From assembly GCA_000697335.1 (NCBI GenBank), contig JNEM01016006.1:1-40000 (forward strand): a stretch of DNA of 40,000 bases, written 5' to 3'. The position numbers and the translations under genes are program-made. Shown here one piece after another: positions 33,642-40,000 of the stretch. Positions within the stretch are counted from its first letter, which is position 1; each line of letters starts with the position of its first letter. The notes beneath the pieces were generated by a model. That model did not search any database, was not told where the DNA came from, and saw only the letters and a program-made list of their open reading frames with translations. Source of the stretch: Conidiobolus incongruus B7586. Lineage: Eukaryota > Entomophthoromycota > Entomophthoromycetes > Entomophthorales > Conidiobolaceae.

Positions 33642-34049
33642 ATGAAATTAATAACTGTATTAACTGCTTTGATCTCATCTGCATCTCTGTATTCAGCTAC
33701 TCCATCTGAGCCATTATCTCCTCCTATTCCTTCTCCATGTCCTTACGGTCAAGAATGGGTAGAATTCCCATATGGAGGAGGTGAATGTAGACCAATTGGA
33801 CCACCAGGCCCAATTGATCCAATCCCAGTTGAACCCATTGGGCCTTTCCCTGGTGGGCCTTTCCCTGGCCCATTACCTGGTCCTATTCCTTACCCACACC
33901 CTTATCCCATTGGTGTCCCTGGCCCTCACGCAATACCTTTAGCTTCAGTTCCTGCTGGAACTGCTGGTACTCCTAATATTTATAATCATAATCAAGTTGC
34001 ACCAGGTAAACAAGGTCTATTGAACAAATTGCTGTTTGGAGTATTCTAA
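33642..34049 (+). CDS. Secreted Pro-rich protein, PLASVPAGTAGT/GKQGLL family
   Basis: 135 residues, intronless. The ATG at 33642 begins the signal peptide MKLITVLTALISSASLYSA; an in-frame TTG at 33621 is not needed. The order of parts is TPSEP and a Pro/Ser stretch, the Cys pair CPYGQEWVEFPYGGGEC followed by RPIGPPGPIDPIPVEP, a Pro/Gly-rich middle that includes YPHPYPIG, then IPLASVPAGTAGT-PNIYNHNQV-APGKQGLLNKLLFGVF. It is almost identical to the 19.4 kb protein up to the middle, the middle differing in repeat units. The promoter is conserved between the two, the 3' flank is not. Extracellular location is inferred from the signal peptide; the function is unknown. Confidence 0.86.
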   Translation: MKLITVLTALISSASLYSATPSEPLSPPIPSPCPYGQEWVEFPYGGGECRPIGPPGPIDPIPVEPIGPFPGGPFPGPLPGPIPYPHPYPIGVPGPHAIPLASVPAGTAGTPNIYNHNQVAPGKQGLLNKLLFGVF

Positions 34050-34329
34050 TATTCATCCAATTATTAATAATATTGATTATAACTTGTGGTTAAATCATAA
34101 ATAAGAATCAACACTCTCCAATAAATTTAACATTAAATTTTACAATGAAACTAGAATTCATTAATCTATTCCTTTAAATGAAATTGAAATTTTTTTATAT
34201 TTTTGAATTAATATACCTTTATAAATTTAATTTTAGAAAATATTATATTTAAAATATTATATTTAAAATATGATTTTAAATATCAGGAAGATGACATAAT
34301 TTTATAATGCAATTATGAATTGTAATGAT
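34050..34329. other. 3' flank of the 33.6 kb gene
   Basis: AT-rich DNA just after the stop codon. It does not resemble the flank following the 19.4 and 25.5 kb genes, although the coding sequence does. Confidence 0.4.
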
Positions 34330-34770
34330 GGGGAATAATTGTCTCCATCACTCAAGAAACTCTGATTATCACACTGATGCAAGAAGTCACATTGGAGGTA
34401 TCTCATTTCATGAACTGGTTGAACTCATCATATTCTGCCTGAAAGGCATTCACATCCGCAAAAATTCACAATTGAAGCTAATATAAGATTATCACAAGCA
34501 AACTAATAAACATATCTTTCTATCTTCATTTTCAAAATTATCCAGTCTCTAAGTTGTTCTCATAACACTCACAAAAGTATTGAGTTATGATGAGTGTGAG
34601 ATATTTACTTTATTAGAAAAACCCAATTTGCAGTAAGCTACTTTCACCCAATTTAGTAAACCCCATCAATCTCCTGCCACTCTGTGGTAACTTGTTGTTT
34701 ACCACTGGTGATTCCCCATTTACGCTCTAAAAGTCTATTTCCTCCTACATTTACAGTTATCAGTAATCAT
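34330..34770 (-). mobile_element. GC-richer relic, possible retroelement fragment
   Basis: About 440 bp with raised GC. On the minus strand a short stretch near 34390-34460 reads NAFQAEYDEFNQFM, which looks protein-like, preceded by non-coding DNA containing CTAATAAAG. This layout could be an LTR plus the beginning of a gag-like region of an old, broken retroelement, but no diagnostic protease, reverse transcriptase or integrase motif is present. The assignment is weak. Confidence 0.25.
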
Positions 34771-35495
34771 TTTTAATACTGCATGAAGCTATTTAAATTT
34801 TTAATATATAAAATAATTAATTTAAAAATAGATTTCAAATATTATTATTGTTGTATTAAAATATCTTAATTTTATAATACTAGACTTATGAAATAATATT
34901 ATTAATACATTTTTCTTTTATATTTCATTGTTATTATTTTTTCAAATACTTAATGACGATAAAAATAACTCAGTGAAACAGAAAAGCAAATTTATAAAAA
35001 AACTATATTGTTTAATTAGCTTAAATCTATTTAAGTAAAATTAATATTCCTTTATTAAAAATATATATTTTATATTTTTAATTGACTTGTTGAATTAAAA
35101 TCAATAAATTATTTCTCCTTAAAGTTAAATATATCAAATGATTATATTTATGTTTATTTATGATTGTATTGAGAATTTATTTATAATAAATTTAAATTCA
35201 TAGGTTTTAATGCCTTAAATTCAATTAATAGTTTTAATAATGTATTCCAGATATAAAATTCTATTGAATTAGATTAATTTTTAACACTAGAATATATTAA
35301 AAAATGGTGTTAATATATTATTTTATATTATTATCGTCCATATAAATTCGAATCAATAAAGATTGTTCTTTGATTTTCTTCTGATTGAATATGTGTATAT
35401 ATTTATACAAGACCAAAATAATAAAATAAGTTTAGTTAAAAACAATTTTGAAATATATATTATTTTGAATAGATGCTGTTAAGATGTGAAATCAA
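34771..35495. other. AT-rich intergenic region
   Basis: AT-rich spacer of about 725 bp with nothing recognisable. Confidence 0.5.
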
Positions 35496-35773
35496 TTAAT
35501 TTCCAAATCTCTCTGAGATTAATCAATGAGAGCTGTTTTAATATAACACTCTGACCTAATCATACTCAGCAGTGTTGATTCTTTTTTTATGTTACATACA
35601 AATAATTCCAAAATATCATAGTTATAAACAATAACCTTATTATTTGTTGTATCACTTATTCCCAATATTTAGCTTAGCAATGCGAATCGAGCAACTATAA
35701 TAGCTTATTTAATTCCAAGTTTAAAAACCTTTGCAAAATTCAGAATATATACTTTACGATGTGCATATCATCA
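35496..35773 (+). repeat. Repeat family B, right copy
   Basis: Plus-strand copy of the repeat at 21288-21568. Alignment runs from AATTTCCAAATCTCTCTGAG to GTGCATATCATC. The right end overlaps the start of an AT-driven open frame at 35759-35950 that is not considered a gene. Confidence 0.88.
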
Positions 35774-35943
35774 TTAATTGTTTTATCTTATATATTTACT
35801 ATTTTAATCAAAAATTTGACTTACAATTCTAATATCATTCTTTTCATTATTAAAGCTAGCATATATAAATACAGTTTTTGCAAATTTTTTATTATATTAT
35901 CACCTTCAATAGAACGTTATTTCAAAAGAAAATTCTCTTTTAT

Positions 35944-35981
<38 letters not shown>

Positions 35982-36817
35982 CTAATCAACGTATAGATTA
36001 TGTATAATATGATATAGTATTTATATAATGTTATATAATTTATAATTTTTTATTTATTCCTATAAAAATTAATTGGCATTACATACTATTTAATATTAGT
36101 CATATTTGTCAGATTCATGATTAATTCAAAATAGACTTAAATAATTCGGTCATTTAGATATGTACTCAATTAATTTTTTTAAATTATTATTTCAACATTT
36201 ATTTGGATTATTTTATTGGTTAAAATTAACGAAAAAAAACTAATAAGGTTCAATAATTCAATTATTTTTATGACCATAGTAGATTTTAGTTCCTGATTTT
36301 AAAATTTAAATAACTTAGTCTTCTTGATTATAATACAAAAGTATTAAATTGAATTTCAATGAATAATTTTATACCATTTAAATAATAATCAAAATTTCAT
36401 ATTTAGTTGTAATATTTATATAAATAATAAAATTTAATCTAGAAACAGAAATTTTCAAATTTATTTATGATTATTAAAAAATATATATTAAAAATTGTAC
36501 TCTAAATTCAATAAAGGAGGTAAAATTTTTATAGCTTTAAAAGGCCTTTTATATGATCATAATAAGATCTAATAACTTTTTTATTTTTGTTTTACAATTT
36601 TTATATTTTTATTATAATTAGTTTATTAATTTGATAAAAATTTATAAGTTTTAAAATAATGATTTTGGATGCAGCTCAATTATAATTACTATTATAATAA
36701 ATTGATCATATGTAGAATTATTAAATAAGTAAAATATTTCCATGTATTAAATTTTATTGATATATGATTATTTTATTTAAATTTTATTGATATTGATAAT
36801 GCATCCTTGATGTTTTA
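35774..36817. other. AT-rich intergenic region with (TA)n microsatellite
   Basis: About 1 kb of AT-rich DNA. A (TA)n run of about 15 units lies at 35950-35979. No gene is seen. Confidence 0.5.
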
Positions 36818-37252
36818 TTACGAGAAACGACAGGGTCTTGCACCAGGTGGTAACGCTCTAATGTCGCCCATAAAACATTCGCCCTGAGCATCGAACGAAA
36901 ATTCTCCACTTGGCTCTGAGATTAGTTGCTCTGATCCCATTCCGCTCAAATTAGCTTGTGACTGAGATTGGGAATTGGAAGTGGAGTGAGATGAAACTTG
37001 ATTATTAATAATGATCTGAGGAGGGGGGGCAACAACAGTTTGTTGTTTGGGTCCATATAATGCATTCATTTGCATCATAAATTTGTAATTTTCACGATCT
37101 ATTAATTCTTGTTTGGACATAAAAGCAGTTGGATCATTATTCATGAACCAGCTGAGTATAGGGATAGAATTGAAAAATCCTCGTAACCCGTCCATTGGTT
37201 GGGTTGCTTGGACAAACCAAGCTAAGTAGCTAAATTGAATAAGCTTGATCAT
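36818..37252 (-). CDS. Secreted RGF-motif protein with C-terminal Cys pair
   Basis: 144 residues, intronless, no known family. The signal peptide MIKLIQFSYLAWFVQA is followed by TQPMDGLRGFFNSIPILSWF and MNNDP. The block RGF(F/L)-x-x-x-P-(I/V)-L-x(5)-DP is shared with the 38.4 kb protein (DIRGFLTNFPVLGDIFARDP). The middle has a charged helix-like segment, then VVAPPPQIIINNQ and a Ser/Gln-rich run. The C-terminus GECFMGDIRALPPGARPCRFS carries two cysteines, the second followed by Arg, as in the 17.0, 19.4 and 33.6 kb proteins. A TATA-like sequence lies on the minus strand at about 37339-37346. Extracellular location is inferred; the function is unknown. Confidence 0.78.
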   Translation of the reverse strand: MIKLIQFSYLAWFVQATQPMDGLRGFFNSIPILSWFMNNDPTAFMSKQELIDRENYKFMMQMNALYGPKQQTVVAPPPQIIINNQVSSHSTSNSQSQSQANLSGMGSEQLISEPSGEFSFDAQGECFMGDIRALPPGARPCRFS

Positions 37253-38413
37253 AATTTAATATTTGAATCACTAATAACACTCTAAAGTAATAAAAATGAT
37301 ATCAAAAATAAAAAAATAATAATAATAATAGTGTATAATTTATATAAATTATTGAATCAAAATTAAATTTAGAATTTAAATTGATTTTTTCAGTTTCAAA
37401 GTAAACTTTGTATATGAATTCTTGCATGATAATTGGTTAATTATCATTTGATACTAAAATTCACTTAGCCATTACTTTTTATTTAGCCAAAGTTTGAAAT
37501 TGAAAAGATATTCACAATTGTTAGTTGAAAATTTGTTATTAATAAATCATCCTTCTATTTTTACTCCTTATTGATTTCCAAATTATTATATATCAATATT
37601 TCAAATTACTGTAACTATTCATTATTTTTAAATCATTCAAAATTTATAATTAATATAAATAAAAATAATAATTATACATGCTTGTAATGTTTCCTCACTT
37701 AACAATATAATCATTATTATGATGAATATATTATAATAATCAGTCCTTAAATAAATATAAAAACCTACTATTTTAATAATAATTTATATTAATCCTAACT
37801 AAATTGTAAATTTTTATTCAATTTTGAATTAAAATAATATTAATTTTATAAAATCAATTTTTAAATAGCAATTAAGTTGAAAACTATATACGAGATTTCA
37901 AAATAAATTTTTTTATAGTTTTATCATAATATCAATATATAACATAGCGGTAACCTGTTAAGGACATATTAATCAAGATATTAGTTTGAATTATATAATT
38001 TTTCTTGTATAATAGATTATGCTAATTAACGAGATTAAATACAATCAATTTATAATTTTGGACTATAAATTCTTAAATCAGTCAAAAACTTATATTTTTT
38101 CTTGTGATATTGGTTAAGGTTATTCATATCCTCGCGATATATATATATATATATATATCAAAATTTAACTAATGAATTGATGAAAAAGCTACTTAATGAT
38201 AGTGTTAGAATATTTTAATATTTCATTATTTAACTAATAATGAAAATATTAATTGATTAACCTTGAATCGATAGAAATACAAATAAATTTTGATATAATA
38301 ATATTATTAAAATAAAAATATTTAATAAATTTAATTAACTTAATGAATATAAATATAATATGATAGTATTGAATGTATAGACTAGTTTAAATCTTTGATT
38401 TTTTATATAAATA
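37253..38413. other. AT-rich intergenic region
   Basis: About 1.2 kb between two secreted-protein genes on the minus strand. It has an (AAT)n run at about 37315-37330 and an (AT)n run at 38138-38158. No open frame of coding character. Confidence 0.5.
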
Positions 38414-38683
38414 TTAATTTTCCTCTTGATAAAACCATTCAAATTGATTCCAATTGTTAGCAATTCCAGGATGAATTGGATTATATCCATTTCCAGAAGT
38501 AATTATAACTTTATGATCCATGCTTTGCGTAATTTCAGCTGGATCTCTAGCGAAAATATCTCCTAATACTGGGAAATTAGTTAAAAAACCTCTAATGTCT
38601 GGTTCTGCTGGAGTATTAGGCTCTGAAGGTCGACAATGTACACGTAACAAGCTCAAGATGAGTATCCATATTTTATAATTCAT
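38414..38683 (-). CDS. Short secreted RGF-motif protein
   Basis: 89 residues, intronless. The signal peptide MNYKIWILILSLLRVHC is followed by RPSEPNTPAEPD, which resembles RPIEANSPDAPNTP of the 17.0 kb protein, and then by IRGFLTNFPVLGDIFARDP, which matches the RGF block of the 36.8 kb protein. The remainder is polar and ends NNWNQFEWFYQEEN. No cysteines remain after the predicted cleavage if it falls at VHC/RPS. The protein links the RGF group with the RPxE group, supporting a common origin or shared processing. The function is unknown and no clear TATA box was identified. Confidence 0.75.
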   Translation of the reverse strand: MNYKIWILILSLLRVHCRPSEPNTPAEPDIRGFLTNFPVLGDIFARDPAEITQSMDHKVIITSGNGYNPIHPGIANNWNQFEWFYQEEN

Positions 38684-39469
38684 TTTAGTTATATTGCTAT
38701 TGATAATTTCAAACTATAAAAATTTAAAATTTATATTAAAAAATAATCTTTTTATATTTTTTATATCAAAATTAATTAGGTTTCACCTTGAATCCAATAA
38801 AAATATTAAAAATGTTTTAAAATATGTGATAATATCCACTTATTAATAATACAAAATATAATTTTAATATAATATATATATAATAATAACAATATTCAAA
38901 ATTTAATATATATGATATATACAGTAATAAAAAATATTTGATTAATGAATATATTTGAAATTTTAATTATACAAAAATAATTGATTATATAATGCATTTA
39001 ACCCAATATATTATTTAACTCAGCCTTTAATTTTTGAAGAAATATGATGAGGAAATAGTTTTAAAAATGGAAAAATATTAACGTTTAATAATATGATCAA
39101 GACCTTGAATTATAATAAATTATTTTTTAATTAAATATTCAAGTTACATTTAGTTTCTTTTAATCAATAATAATAATGATAATGATAATAATAATAAATA
39201 TTAATACTGATTTTATAAATCTTTATATTAAAAAATAATTTTATCAATATTATATATTTTAAATATAATAATATCCAAATAAAATTTGGAGTTTTAAATT
39301 CTAATAATGGTTATTTATATTTAATATTTAAATCAATATTAATATATTCTTAATGAAATTATTTAATTTATAATGAAGATTTTTATTATTTTAATTATTA
39401 ATCAGAATTATAAATAACTAAACTTTTTAATATTAAATATAAATATGATCTTTTAAAATATAATTTACA
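38684..39469. other. AT-rich intergenic region
   Basis: Very AT-rich DNA with an AAT/GATAAT-type simple repeat near 39170-39200. No gene is seen. Confidence 0.5.
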
Positions 39470-40000
39470 AAAATAAATATAAAATATAAAATTAATATTT
39501 CTTTATTATTAATTACTTTTAAGAAAATTTGTAATATTTTGAATATAATTCTTTTTATTAAAGATTGAAATTTGAAGTTTAATAAACTAATTAAATTTAT
39601 TTACCAATAAGTTTCTTTCTTGCATAAATATTTCTTAATTACCTAAAGTAATTAATATCATATAGGTTATAATATAATGAATATATTAGATGTAATAACT
39701 TTTCTTGATTTTTTAATTATAAAATTATTTAGAGTTTTATTATTATATATTTTATAATTTTTAATTCAAAATAATAGATATATAAAATTATATTTAAAAA
39801 ACAAATAAGATATAGTTTTATTTGAAATATATCAAATTTATTTTTATTTGATATCTTTTTAATATTTAAATAAAAATATTATAAGCTATTATATTCTATT
39901 ATAATGATTAATATATGTTTATTAACAAAATACTTATTAATCCAAATTTATAAAAGAATTTATATATATTTAACTAATTATTTTAACTTATTTTTAATAA
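39470..40000 (-). mobile_element. Partial copy of the Tc1/mariner-like relic at the window edge
   Basis: This stretch aligns with 29440-29960 of the relic at 28.9-30.7 kb. Shared blocks include AAACTAATTAAATTT, TTAATTACCTAAAG versus TTAATTACTTAAAG, ATATAGGTTATAAT, TTATTAA and ATTTATAAAAG, in the same order and orientation. It is AT-rich and without open frames, so it is an old dead copy. It continues beyond position 40000. Confidence 0.6.

Noticed and set aside
19376-35773. A single large palindrome or inverted duplication spanning the secreted-protein cluster
   Set aside because: The gene pair (19.4/33.6), repeat A pair and repeat B pair are all inverted, but their midpoints differ (about 26.7, 29.6 and 28.5 kb) and the order of gene and repeat B is not mirrored. 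Separate events explain this better.

Overview
The window looks like an accessory stretch of a very AT-rich eukaryotic nuclear genome, probably a fungus and perhaps an early-diverging lineage. Four things point that way. Three genes carry 46-56 nt GT-AG introns, several with a TACTAAT-like branch site. Intergenic DNA is far more AT-rich than coding DNA. The gene set includes a CaMKK-type kinase, a HIT/HINT protein and a ZIFL-like MFS transporter. No bacterial or organelle signature is visible. The taxon is inferred; the sequence alone does not fix it.

Layout: positions 1-5520 are almost gene-free AT-rich DNA that begins in a dispersed repeat. Positions 5521-14864 form a conserved gene block. 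It holds a five-exon CaMKK-type kinase (+), a six-exon HIT-domain hydrolase with 16 and 24 nt exons (+), a two-exon MFS transporter (-), a decayed tandem copy of that transporter (-), and an intronless SABATH-type carboxyl methyltransferase (-).

Positions 17035-38683 form a gene-sparse region with eight short, apparently intronless genes whose products have signal peptides and no recognised domain. Four (19.4, 25.5, 27.0 and 33.6 kb) form one family; three of them share a C-terminal block PLASVPAGTAGT...GKQGLLNKLLFG(L/V)F. Three others (23.7, 36.8 and 38.4 kb) share an RGF(F/L) motif just after the signal peptide. The eighth (17.0 kb) is longer, with adjoining acidic and His/Lys runs and a Cys pair followed by Arg-Pro, as in the 19.4 and 33.6 kb proteins. 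The four members of the first family have a TATA box 57-63 bp before the ATG. This cluster of unrecognised secreted proteins is the most novel content.

Between these genes lie repeat relics: two families each present as an inverted pair (26.5/32.3 kb and 21.3/35.5 kb), an LTR-like island at 28.0-28.5 kb, a degenerate Tc1/mariner-like transposon at 28.9-30.7 kb with partial copies at both window edges, and several unclassified GC-richer islands. The picture fits a core gene block next to a fast-evolving, repeat-rich region holding expanded secreted-protein genes. The core genes show no sign of working as one pathway. No tRNA, rRNA, CRISPR array or operon was found.
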